Origin: DASWZN01 sp036404435
GTDB lineage: Bacteria > Acidobacteriota > Terriglobia > Bryobacterales > Bryobacteraceae
Assembly: GCA_036404435.1 (NCBI GenBank)
Contig: DASWZN010000015.1
Location: 1-64,000, forward strand
Length of the DNA: 64,000 nt
Direction: 5' to 3'
The translations under genes were made by a program, and so were the position numbers. Below, in pieces: positions 43,545 through 52,555 of this stretch (positions are counted from its first letter, which is position 1; each line of letters opens with the position of its first letter). The notes beneath the pieces were generated by a model. That model worked only from the letters and a program-made list of their open reading frames with translations. It did not search any database and was not told the DNA's origin.

Positions 43545-45080
43545 TCACACGTCGAACTGGATGCCCTGCGCCAGCGGGAGGTCGGCCGACCAGTTGATGG
43601 TGACGGTCTGGCGGCGCATGTAGGCTTTCCAGGAGTCGCTGCCGGCTTCGCGGCCGCCGCCGGTTTCCTTCTCGCCACCGAAGGCGCCGCCGATCTCGGC
43701 GCCGCTGGTGCCGATGTTGATGTTGGCGATGCCGCAGTCGCTGCCACGCGCGCTCAGGAACGTCTCGGCCGAGATCAGGTTGGAGGTGAACATGGCCGAG
43801 GAAAGCCCTTGGGGCACGTCGTTGTGCCAGGCGAGCGCGTCCTCGATGGCATCGAATTCGACCAGGTACAGAACCGGGGCAAACAGCTCATCCTTTAGCG
43901 CCGGCAGATCCGGCCGCGCGCGCACGATGGCGGGCTCGACGTAGCATCCGCCCGGAAGATCGAGCTGGCCGCCCCCGCAAAGCACCTGGCCGCCCTGCTC
44001 GCGGATGCGCTCGAGCCCCTGCATCATGTCGGCCACCGCGGATCGGTTGACGAGCGGCCCCATGACGGTGGCCGGGTCGAGCGGGTTGCCGATGCGGATC
44101 TGGCGCCAGGCGGCGAGGAGCGACTCGGTCAGGCGCGGGGCGATGCCGCGCTGGAGGAACAGGCGCCGGAGGGTGGTGCAGCGCTGGCCGGCCGTGCCCA
44201 CGGCGCCGAACAGCGCGGCGCGAAGGGCCAGGTCGAGATTGGCGTCGTCCATGACGATCACGCCGTTGTTGCCGCCCAGCTCGAGGATGCTGCGGCCGAT
44301 GCGGCGCGCAACTTTCTCGGCCACGCGAGTGCCCATCTGGCATGAGCCGGTGGCGCTGATGAGCGGCAGGCGGCGGTCGTCGAGCATCATTTCGCCCACC
44401 ACGGAGCCGCGCCCGACGACCAGGTTGAAAACCCCGCTCCAGCCGTGGCGGGCGAGGACGCGGTCGCAGATCTTCTGGACGGCGATAGCCGTGAGCGGCG
44501 TTTCGGAAGACGGCTTCCAGAGGACGCAATCGCCGCAGACGGCCGCGATCAGCGCGTTCCAGGACCAGACGGCGACGGGGAAATTGAACGCCGAAATGAC
44601 TCCGGCCACGCCCAGCGGGTGCCACTGTTCGTACATGCGGTGGGCGGGGCGCTCGCTATGCATGGAGAGGCCGTAGAGCTGGCGGGAGAGGCCGGCCGCG
44701 AAGCCGGCGATGTCGATCATCTCCTGCACCTCGCCCTTGCCTTCGGGGAGGATCTTGCCCATTTCCAGGCTGACCAGCGTGCCGAGGCTGTCTTTGTGGC
44801 GGCGCAGCTCGTCGCCGATCTCGCGCACGATCTCGCCGCGCTGGGGCGCGGGGCAGAGCCGCCACTTGAGGAACGCTTCGGTGGCGCGGCGCATGACCTG
44901 GTCGTAATCGTCCGCGCCCGCCATGCGGACCTTGGCGATGGGGGCGCCGTCGCCGGGGCTGGTGGAAACCAGCTCTCCGCCCGAGGGCTTCTCGATCCAC
45001 TCTCCCCAACCGGCGCCGGAGTTGATCTCTTCGATCCCCAGCCGCTCGAGCACCTCAGGAACGCCAGTCGCCGTTTGCAT
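43545..45080 (-). CDS. ALDH7-type aldehyde dehydrogenase (aminoadipate-semialdehyde/P6C dehydrogenase)
   Basis: 511 residues. NAD-dependent, oxidising alpha-aminoadipate semialdehyde or piperideine-6-carboxylate in lysine breakdown, or another aldehyde of the ALDH7 subfamily. Motifs: GVAGVISAFNFPVAVWSWN, VLWKPSSETPLTAIAVQ, the general base Glu in SILELGGNNGVIV and the nucleophile Cys in GTAGQRCTTLRRLF. The C-terminal SGAEIGGAFGGEKETGGGRE and GSDSWKAYMRRQT are ALDH7-typical. No lysine-catabolism neighbour is present. Confidence 0.93.
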   Translation of the reverse strand: MQTATGVPEVLERLGIEEINSGAGWGEWIEKPSGGELVSTSPGDGAPIAKVRMAGADDYDQVMRRATEAFLKWRLCPAPQRGEIVREIGDELRRHKDSLGTLVSLEMGKILPEGKGEVQEMIDIAGFAAGLSRQLYGLSMHSERPAHRMYEQWHPLGVAGVISAFNFPVAVWSWNALIAAVCGDCVLWKPSSETPLTAIAVQKICDRVLARHGWSGVFNLVVGRGSVVGEMMLDDRRLPLISATGSCQMGTRVAEKVARRIGRSILELGGNNGVIVMDDANLDLALRAALFGAVGTAGQRCTTLRRLFLQRGIAPRLTESLLAAWRQIRIGNPLDPATVMGPLVNRSAVADMMQGLERIREQGGQVLCGGGQLDLPGGCYVEPAIVRARPDLPALKDELFAPVLYLVEFDAIEDALAWHNDVPQGLSSAMFTSNLISAETFLSARGSDCGIANINIGTSGAEIGGAFGGEKETGGGREAGSDSWKAYMRRQTVTINWSADLPLAQGIQFDV

Positions 45081-45297
45081 GGCCGCCTCCCAGCACGCCT
45101 CTATTGTAGGCGCGCGGGATGGAGGGGCGGATCGAGGTTCAGGAAAGACTATTTAGGAATGTCAGGTCTGGTTATACCCTGAAGCTTTATCCGGCGTAAC
45201 GAAGCCGCAATAGCCTCGTCACAGACGCGTGCCAAAATTGCTTGTTTCGTTTGTCCATAGCGAACTTCAATGGACGATGCATGAGGAGACATTCATT

Positions 45298-48129
45298 ATG
45301 AAGAAACTCTTTGAAGTGCCTTCCCTTTGACTCTTCGGCTTGTGTCTGGTTTGCCCTGCCCTGGCGCAAACGACCAAAGGCACCATCTCCGGACGCGTGA
45401 CCGACAGTTCCGGTGCGGTGCTCCAGGGCGCGCAGGTCCAACTGCCGTCCCAGGGAATTACAGTGGCCTCCAATGGGCTGGGCGAGTTTCTCATCCCGGA
45501 TCTCGCCCCCGGAGACTACAAGGTGCACGTATCCTACCTGGGCTTTAAGCCGCTCGAGACAAGCGTGACCCTGAAGGCTGGTGAAAACAACCGCGTAGAA
45601 GCCCGTCTGGAGGTCAGTGCCAACAGCCAGGAGGTTCTTGTCACCGCGGAGCTGCCGCGCGGCGAAGCGGAGGCGATCAACCGCAGCCGCATGGCGGACA
45701 ACATCCTGCAGGTGCTGCCCGCGGAAGTCATTACTTCCCTGCCCAATGCAAACGTGGCCGACGCTCTCGGCCGTCTGCCTTCCGTCACCTTGGAACGCAG
45801 CGAAGGCGAGGGTGTGTATCTACAGGTGCGCGGCACGGAGCCGCGTCTTACGAACATCATGATCGACGGGATCACGGTTCCTTCTCCGGAGCCGGATGTA
45901 CGCCAGGTGCGGCTGGACGTCATTCCGGCGGACCTCGTCGAATCCGTCGAAATCAACAAGACCCTCGCGCCGAATCTGGATGGCGACGGCATTGGCGGTT
46001 CGGTCAATCTGAAAACCAAAACGGCGGGTGAGTTCCCCACGCTGGACCTTTTCGGACTAGGCGGCTACAATCCGATCCTGAGCGGCCGCGGCAACGACCA
46101 GTTCGGAGGCGCCACCGGTCATCGCTTCGGCCGGTCGAAGAAGCTCGGCATCCTCTTCGGCGGCACGTATGACTATAACGGGCGCGGCATCGATAACCTG
46201 CAGCCGGCTATCGATCCGCTCTCCACGTTCAGCCAGCCCATCTACGACAACAACACCATCCGCGAGTACCGTTATTACCGCAACCGCTGGGGTTTCACCG
46301 GCAACGTCGATTATAAGCTCAGCGACTTCTCCAGCATCTACTTCAAGGGCATGTACAGCAACCTCCAGGATTACGGCGACAAATGGTATTACGAGCCGCA
46401 AGCCACCAGCGCGCCTAAGTTCTACACCTCCAGCAAGCGCCCCGACGTTTCCATCGGCAGTTATAGCGCGGGCGGCCGGAAACAGTTCACGTCCTCGCTG
46501 CTGACCTGGGAAGTCTCGGCCGCGCGCTCCTACGAGCTGGATTCCGCGGGGAACCCGAAGGCGGACTTCTCCTGGATCGGGTCGAAGCTCATTTGCGGCT
46601 ACGATCCGACCGCGCAAACCGACGTCAACGTTCCGCATTTCGGCAGCGGATGCGACGCCGCCAATTCCCCCCTGCAGGTTGCATCCAACTGGGGCTTCAA
46701 GGACATCACGACATCCACGGGCATGACGGCGCAGCTCAACCTTACCGCGGCCGCTTCCTACTCCGTCAATTACCATCTCGGTTCGCACTTAGGCATCTTC
46801 CAAGTCGGCGCGAAGGTTCGCAACGGCCACAAGTACCAGAACGCCACCGAAACGGTGTACGACGGCTGGAAGGCCGCCAACTATCCGATGACGATGTTCC
46901 TGAGCGACTTCAGCAGCAACAACTACTTGAATGGCGACTATTTCGGCGGCCATTACGGGCCAGTCTCGGACTTCACCCAGCTCCAGAGCTTCACCGTGGC
47001 GAATCTGGCGAGCTACGTGGATGGTTACAAGACCGCTGCCAACTCGTACCCGAACCAATTCGATATAGTGGAACGCATCTCCGCCGGGTACTTCATGAAC
47101 TCGATGGATTTCGGCCGCTTGCACGTGGTGGCCGGAGTCCGGTTCGAGGCGACGCAGATGAACACGCTGGGGTACAACGTCACGCTGTATGCGGCCGGAA
47201 GCCCCAACTGCATTTTGAGTACCGGTTGCGGCGTCCCCGTACCGGTGCGTAACAGTCCTTCCTACGTGGACCCGCTCCCCAGTGTCTCGCTGCGTTATGC
47301 TCTCACGAGCGATTCCGGTCTGCGCCTGGTGTATGGCCGGGGCCTTTCCCGCCCCGACGCCTACCAACTGGTGCCGTACGTGACCGAGGACGACTCCACG
47401 AATCCCGCGACCGTTGCGCTCGGAAACCCTAACATCAAGCCCGAACATGCCAACAATTACGATCTGCTCTACGAGCGGTATCTGAAGTCGACCGGAGTCA
47501 TTCAGGCCGGCGCTTTCTTCAAGCAACTCAGCGACACGCTCATCAGCACTTCGTACACGGCCAGCAGCGGCCCATATCAGGGCGACTTCGTCTCCCAGTG
47601 GATCAACGCCAGTAATGCGTACCTCTACGGCTTCGAGATCGCGTACCAGCAGCGGCTCGACTGGCTGTCGCGCCCGCTCGCCGGCTTCGGAATCATGGCG
47701 AACTATAGTTGGACGGCCTCGCAGATCAAGAGCATTCCGGGACGCCCCGATAGTCCGACTCTGCAACGACAGGCGCCCAATACCTGGAACCTCAGCCCCA
47801 CCTACAATCGGGGCCGCTTCTCGGCGCGCGTCGGCCTCTCTTACAACGGCCCGAGCATTTACCAGTACGGGTATCAGGCTTCATCGGACCCGAGCGGCCT
47901 CGGACCTACGGGTCCGAGCGGCGACGTCTACAGTCTGCCGCACACGCAACTTGACGCGCAGGCGAGCGTCAATCTGGGCCACGGTGTCACGGCGATGGTG
48001 TATGGCCTGAACCTCACGAACGAGGTCTTCGGCTACTACACCGGCAGTCCGGTGTTCGTCAATCAGCAGGAATATTACAAAGCGACCTATGCCGGCGGCT
48101 TGCGCTACAGTCTAAACCGTGAGAAATAG
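45298..48129 (+). pseudogene. TonB-dependent receptor, signal peptide interrupted by TGA
   Basis: The ATG at 45298 has GAGGAG ten bases upstream and begins MKKLFEVPSL. Then TGA at 45328-45330, followed in the same frame by LFGLCLVCPALAQTTKGTIS. Without the stop this would be a normal signal peptide. A carboxypeptidase-regulatory-like domain follows (GRVTDSSGAVLQGAQVQLPS), then a plug (VADALGRLPSVTLERSEGEG, PADLVESVEINKTLAPNLDG) and a 22-strand barrel ending YAGGLRYSLNREK. TonB receptors move bulky ligands across the outer membrane. The downstream acid phosphatase suggests a phosphate-rich ligand such as phytate. TTG 45340 restart would truncate the signal. Either a nonsense mutation or a sequencing error. 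Confidence 0.85.
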
Positions 48130-49381
48130 TCTTCCTTTAGCGATCGCCCTGGCTTGTTGCGCGGTTGCGCTCGGCCAGGACGCTCAACCGGACGAACTGA
48201 AGTTCGCCGTGGTCGTGTCGCGGCACGGTGTCCGGTCTCCCACCTGGATGGTGGAGCGCCTGAACGAGTATTCCGCGTCGCCGTGGCCGGATTGGGGAGT
48301 CGCCCCCGGCGAGCTTACGGCGCACGGCCGCACGCTCATGACGATCATGGGCGGTTTCTATCGGGACTATTTCGCGTCGAAGGGGTTGCTCGGCACGTCC
48401 GGTTGTGCGGCCGCGAGCCACCTATACTTTTGGGCGGATACGGATCATCGGACCCTGGCCACGGCGCAGGCGCTGGCGGAAAGCATTCTGCCCGGGTGCA
48501 AGGCCGAGATTCATTCGGCTGGAGAGGGCCGGCACGACCCGCTATTCGACGGCGCCGGGGCGGCGAAGGGGGATCCGGCACTGGCCAGGGCGGCCGTTGC
48601 CGGGAGATTCGGACCGCAGCCGGACGCGGTCACGGACGCGCACAGGCCGGCTCTCGATCTGCTTGCTCACGTGCTGAACGGAAGCGGCAAGGCCGCGCAC
48701 TCGATTTTCGAAGAACCCATGTCGCTGGCCGCGGGCAGGAGCGGCGTGAGCATGACCGGCCCGCTGAGCCTCGCATCCACGCTGAGCGAGGACTTTCTGC
48801 TCGAGTACGCGAACGGAATGAGCGGCGCCCGGCTGGGCTGGGGGCGGCTCGACAAATCGAGCCTGATCGAGCTGATGACGCTGCACACCGCCTACGCCGA
48901 TTTGGTGCGCCGCACTCCTTATTTGGCGCGCACCAGGGGATCGAATCTTCTGAGTTGCATTCTGCGGTCGATCGAGCAAGCACAGGGCGGCAAGCCTGTC
49001 GCGGGCGCCGCCGGTTCGCCCGGCACCGCGCTCCTGGTGATTTCAGGGCACGACACGAACCTTTCGAACCTCTCCGGGATGCTCGGCCTCTCCTGGCTGC
49101 TCCCGAGTTACCAGGCCGACGACACGCCACCTGGCGGCGCCTTGATCTTCACGCTGTGGCGCGCGCGCGGAACGGGCCGGTATTCCGTGCGGCTCCAGTT
49201 TGTTGCGCAGACCCTCGATCAGATGCAAGCGGCCACGGCGCTGTCGCCCGGCAACCCACCGGCGATTGCGAACGTTTTCGTGCCCGGGTGCAGCACGGCG
49301 GCGGAGGGCTACCCCTGCCCTTGGGAATCCTTCCGCGCAACCGTCGTTGGCGCTATGGGGGCGGAGTCCGCCGGGAGATAA
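48119..49381 (+). CDS. Histidine acid phosphatase (phytase-type), secreted
   Basis: 420 residues with a signal peptide (MRNSLPLAIALACCAVALG). Clade-2 histidine phosphatase: phosphorylated His in VVVSRHGVRSPTW (RHGxRxP, His36), second motif HD in LLVISGHDTNLSNLSG. Typical acid phosphatase or phytase, hydrolysing phosphate esters in the periplasm. Starts with GTG inside the 3' end of the TonB receptor (11-bp overlap), so coupled to it. Receptor plus phosphatase is a known pairing in phytate-using bacteria. Confidence 0.92.
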   Translation: MRNSLPLAIALACCAVALGQDAQPDELKFAVVVSRHGVRSPTWMVERLNEYSASPWPDWGVAPGELTAHGRTLMTIMGGFYRDYFASKGLLGTSGCAAASHLYFWADTDHRTLATAQALAESILPGCKAEIHSAGEGRHDPLFDGAGAAKGDPALARAAVAGRFGPQPDAVTDAHRPALDLLAHVLNGSGKAAHSIFEEPMSLAAGRSGVSMTGPLSLASTLSEDFLLEYANGMSGARLGWGRLDKSSLIELMTLHTAYADLVRRTPYLARTRGSNLLSCILRSIEQAQGGKPVAGAAGSPGTALLVISGHDTNLSNLSGMLGLSWLLPSYQADDTPPGGALIFTLWRARGTGRYSVRLQFVAQTLDQMQAATALSPGNPPAIANVFVPGCSTAAEGYPCPWESFRATVVGAMGAESAGR

Positions 49382-49578
49382 CGGCGACCCTTGGCTTCCG
49401 GCGCGCCGCTCAGGTTCGTCTTGGAAAGACCGGTTACAGCCTGTTCGGCTCCAAGAAGGGCCGCATCGACGGGCGGCAGCCGCCACGATCGCCTTAGCTG
49501 GCCACGGTGGCGCCGGTCAAGATGACATTTCCACTTTGCGCAGGGAGGACATTATCACTGACAGTGTCGAGTGAGGGG
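49382..49578. other. No gene seen
   Basis: The space after the phosphatase gene has no convincing frame or RNA signature. The promoter of the next gene begins at 49579. Confidence 0.5.
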
Positions 49579-49607
49579 TTGAAATTCGCGGTCATTTAGC
49601 CTAATAT
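49579..49607 (+). promoter_or_regulatory. Sigma-70-type promoter
   Basis: TTGAAA (49579-49584), a 17-base spacer and TAATAT (49602-49607). The expected start near 49614 leaves an 85-nt leader before the papain-like gene. Confidence 0.75.
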
Positions 49608-49698
49608 TGCTGCAACAAGGAATCTACGACGAGGCCGGGCGGGGTGAAGTCCGAAAAGCCGGCCTTATCGAACCGAAAACTGAGAGGAGCGTGTTCCC

Positions 49699-50439
49699 AT
49701 GCCAAACTACCGATTCGGAAAGCACCCACCTAAGCTCGACTATCGCACGTTGCGGTTCAAGAGCTATCTGAAACCAGGAATCGCCGCGCCACCGCCTGCC
49801 GTGGACGTTCTGACCCGCGTTTACGCGCAGCTAAAGATAAAGGATCCGACCAAGCTGTTCCCCATGGATGGCAACGACACCTTGGGAGACTGCACCATTG
49901 CCGCCCTGGCGCACGCTGTCACGGTGTATCGGGGGCTGGTCGGCTCGAAAACGATCCTGTCGCAGCAAGCCGTCGTCAAGTTGTACATGCACCTCACGGG
50001 TGGCGTGGACAGCGGCATGAACGAGCTTGACGTGCTGAATTACTGGCGCCAGAATGCCGTGGCCGGCGACGAGATCCTGGCTTTCGCCAGCATCGAGCCG
50101 AAGAACCACACCCACGTCGAGCAGGCCATTCAGCTCTTTGGCGGAGTTTACCTGGGTTTCCAAGTGCAGCAAGACTGCATTCAGGAGTTCGACGCCCATC
50201 AGCCCTGGACGCCTGGCCCCTTGACCAATGACGGCCACGCGGTCTTTGCCGCGGCATACGATCAGACGGGCGTAACCGTGCTGACCTGGGGGAATACGCA
50301 GCAGGCGACCTGGGCCTGGTGGGACGAGTGCGTGGACGAAGCGTACGTGCTGCTGCCTCCGGAAGCGAAGGACAAAGGGTTTGCGCCGGGCTTCGACATA
50401 GCGCAGCTGCAAGCCGATTTCGCGGCAGTGGCGAGCTGA
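49699..50439 (+). CDS. Papain-like fold protein
   Basis: 246 residues, no signal peptide. Catalytic-looking triad: Cys65 in DTLGDCTIAALAHAV, His180 in TNDGHAVFAAAYD, and Asn199 in VLTWGNTQQATW. The order and spacing fit a C1/C39-type papain fold. N-terminal PNYRFGKHPPKLDYRTLRF looks structural. Substrate unknown; related phage and chromosomal proteins exist. GAGGAG precedes the ATG. Monocistronic. Confidence 0.75.
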   Translation: MPNYRFGKHPPKLDYRTLRFKSYLKPGIAAPPPAVDVLTRVYAQLKIKDPTKLFPMDGNDTLGDCTIAALAHAVTVYRGLVGSKTILSQQAVVKLYMHLTGGVDSGMNELDVLNYWRQNAVAGDEILAFASIEPKNHTHVEQAIQLFGGVYLGFQVQQDCIQEFDAHQPWTPGPLTNDGHAVFAAAYDQTGVTVLTWGNTQQATWAWWDECVDEAYVLLPPEAKDKGFAPGFDIAQLQADFAAVAS

Positions 50440-50447
50440 GCCGCTCT

Positions 50448-51119
50448 TTACAGCAGCATCTCGGGGTAGGTTCCGTAGCGGTCCAGCAAGTAGCGCGGGC
50501 CGACGAGGAAGTGTGTGCTGACGGAATCCGGGACGGCGAGGAAGAGTGCGAAAGCGATGACGGCGTGCGCGATCCCCAGGACATAGAGGCTGCGATAGCG
50601 TTGGTAAACGCGGACGGAGAGGTAGCCGCCGGCAAAGGTCACGGCCATCAGGAACCAGTTCGGAAGGTGGACCAGCGAGAACAGCGCCGCCGCAGAGAGG
50701 GGAACCAGGCGGCTCGCCGGGCCGCCCGCGAATTCGGCGAGGCGATTCGCCAGGAACGCATTCAACAGATACTGCTGGAACAGACCCCAGATCACGTAGG
50801 CGCCCAGACCCAAGGCGAGCTGGCCGGGCGTCATCGGGCGGATGGTTCCGGCCAGCGAGCCGGCCGCCAGGAACAGATAGGCCGCGGCGCCGGCCCAGAA
50901 GAGAAGCGGAAACGCGGCACGGAAGTCCTTCCAGCCGAATCCGAGCCGGCGAACGGTTTCCCCGCGCGCGGCGTGCGTAGCGACAGTGAACGCGGGAACC
51001 AGGACCGCGAGCTCGGGGTGAAAGAGCTGCAGCTTCCAGATGAACAGCATGACGAACGCGAAGAGGCCGAGGGCTTCACCGAGCGGCTCCAGTTTGCGGA
51101 CTGCGGTGACGGGGCCCAT
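50448..51119 (-). CDS. CPBP-family membrane protein with altered first motif
   Basis: 223 residues, about seven hydrophobic helices. The CPBP (CAAX protease/bacteriocin-processing) region has GLFQQYLLNAFLANRL where the canonical motif is EExxxR. Glutamates are replaced by Gln-Gln. Downstream His motifs are present: LFSLVHLPNW and GIAHAVIA. This suggests loss of protease activity, or a different chemistry. It directly follows the canonical CPBP gene (3 bp apart), so may act with it. Confidence 0.8.
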   Translation of the reverse strand: MGPVTAVRKLEPLGEALGLFAFVMLFIWKLQLFHPELAVLVPAFTVATHAARGETVRRLGFGWKDFRAAFPLLFWAGAAAYLFLAAGSLAGTIRPMTPGQLALGLGAYVIWGLFQQYLLNAFLANRLAEFAGGPASRLVPLSAAALFSLVHLPNWFLMAVTFAGGYLSVRVYQRYRSLYVLGIAHAVIAFALFLAVPDSVSTHFLVGPRYLLDRYGTYPEMLL

Positions 51120-51122
51120 GCG

Positions 51123-51989
51123 TCACCCGAAGAAAGTATGCCGCACGCTGTTGACCAGCGCGTGCAGGCCCGCCGAGGAGCAAATGGTCGAGGACTTCCA
51201 GAACACCTTGCCGAAGACGATGCCCGCGATGGTGGCCAGGATCATGTAGCGCCAGTTGGGCAGGGGGCCGGGCGGATTGTCCAGGTGCGAGGCGCCGAAG
51301 ATCAGCGCGGCCAGGGCGAGCGTGCGGTTGGTGAAGCCGAAGCGCTGCATCAGCCAGTTCTGGATGAGCGCACGAAACAGAAGCTCTTCCGGGAGGGCAA
51401 CGCCCAGCGCGGTCTTAAGCAACAATAGCCCGAAGGCGCCGGCACGAAAGCGGCCGAAACCCAGAAACGGGCCCATGTAGCCGAACCACAGGCCGAGCGC
51501 GATGAGGGGCGGCGTAACCGCGGCGAAGCCGATGGCCGGGTAAAGCAGGTCGCTCCATTTCCGCGGCAGGTTGTACTTCATCGACGGGAGGTTTCGGAAA
51601 AGCAGAAACAGGACCAGCGCCAACGTCATGGCGGTGCCGCGTGCGGTCAGGTTGGCGAGGCCCCAAGCCGCGCGCGGAAGCAACTGGCGGCCGGCGGCAA
51701 ATTCGATGGGCAGCCAGAGCAGGAGGATGGCCGCGAAATCGAGCCCGGGCTTGCGAGCGTAGACGAGCGCGGTGGGGAGAAAGGTATAGGCCGCCGCCAG
51801 CAGCACGAACGGCGTGCTCCATCCACCGCTCGCCGCGAGAACGGCAGCGAACAAAACAGTGAGCGCGGCTGGGGCAGCGAAGACCGCCGTGGGCCGCCGT
51901 TCGAAGAAAGCGCGCAGGGCGGCCTGGAGCGCGGGCGAGAACAGAGACAGGACAATCAGCAGGAAGAGCGCGATCAGGAAGCTGTGCAT
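51123..51989 (-). CDS. CPBP-family intramembrane glutamic protease
   Basis: 288 residues with about eight hydrophobic helices. Motif 1 PEELLFRALIQN (EExxxR), motif 2 FGASHLDN (FxxxH), motif 3 GLHALVN (HxxxN/B). These form the active site of Abi/CPBP proteases. Function of bacterial members ranges from peptide maturation to immunity. First gene of the two-gene operon with the altered paralogue. Confidence 0.9.
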   Translation of the reverse strand: MHSFLIALFLLIVLSLFSPALQAALRAFFERRPTAVFAAPAALTVLFAAVLAASGGWSTPFVLLAAAYTFLPTALVYARKPGLDFAAILLLWLPIEFAAGRQLLPRAAWGLANLTARGTAMTLALVLFLLFRNLPSMKYNLPRKWSDLLYPAIGFAAVTPPLIALGLWFGYMGPFLGFGRFRAGAFGLLLLKTALGVALPEELLFRALIQNWLMQRFGFTNRTLALAALIFGASHLDNPPGPLPNWRYMILATIAGIVFGKVFWKSSTICSSAGLHALVNSVRHTFFG

Positions 51990-52044
51990 CCGGCCCTGCT
52001 GATATCATCGGGGTTGCGCGCGGGCGGGCGCAAGGAGGCCACGC

Positions 52045-52545
52045 ATGGAATCCGAGCCAATTCGGGTTTTTGTCACGGGCGGGACGTTCGATAAGGAGTA
52101 CAACGAGCTGACCGGCCAACTGTTCTTTCAAGATACGCACGTGCCCGAGATGCTGCGCCTGGGGCGATGCCTGCTCGATCTCGAAGTGCGCGCGCTCATG
52201 ATGATCGACAGCCTGGAGATGACCGGGGACGACCGGCGGGCGATCGCCGCGCAGTGCCGGGAGGCCCGCGAGAGCCGCATCGTCATCACGCACGGCACGG
52301 ACACCATGGTCGAGACCGCCGTGCACCTGGGGCGCGAGATCCAGGGGAAAACCATCGTGCTCACCGGCGCCATGGTCCCTTACAAGTTCGGTAGCTCGGA
52401 TGGGATGTTCAACCTGGGCAGCGCGCTGGCCCTGGTCCAGACGCTGCCGCCGGGCGTCTATATCGGGATGAACGGGCGCTGGTTCGCCTGGAACCGCGTG
52501 CGCAAGAACCGGGAGAAGGGAATTTTCGAGGCCGTGGCGGAATAG
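52045..52545 (+). CDS. Asparaginase-like single-domain protein
   Basis: 166 residues, about half of a type I/II asparaginase. Motifs: VFVTGGTFDKEYN (nucleophile Thr loop) and IVITHGTDTMVETA, TGAMVPYKFGSSDGMFNLGS. The C-terminal domain of full-length enzymes is missing, which is a recurrent small family. Likely a hydrolase or non-catalytic binder. AGGAGG is nine bases before the ATG. Confidence 0.85.
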   Translation: MESEPIRVFVTGGTFDKEYNELTGQLFFQDTHVPEMLRLGRCLLDLEVRALMMIDSLEMTGDDRRAIAAQCREARESRIVITHGTDTMVETAVHLGREIQGKTIVLTGAMVPYKFGSSDGMFNLGSALALVQTLPPGVYIGMNGRWFAWNRVRKNREKGIFEAVAE

Positions 52546-52555
52546 CGGAATCCGC

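Noticed and set aside
45328..45330. Selenocysteine at the TGA of the TonB receptor
   Set aside because: It lies in a signal peptide, which would be cleaved off, and no SECIS-like hairpin is evident; a point mutation is simpler.
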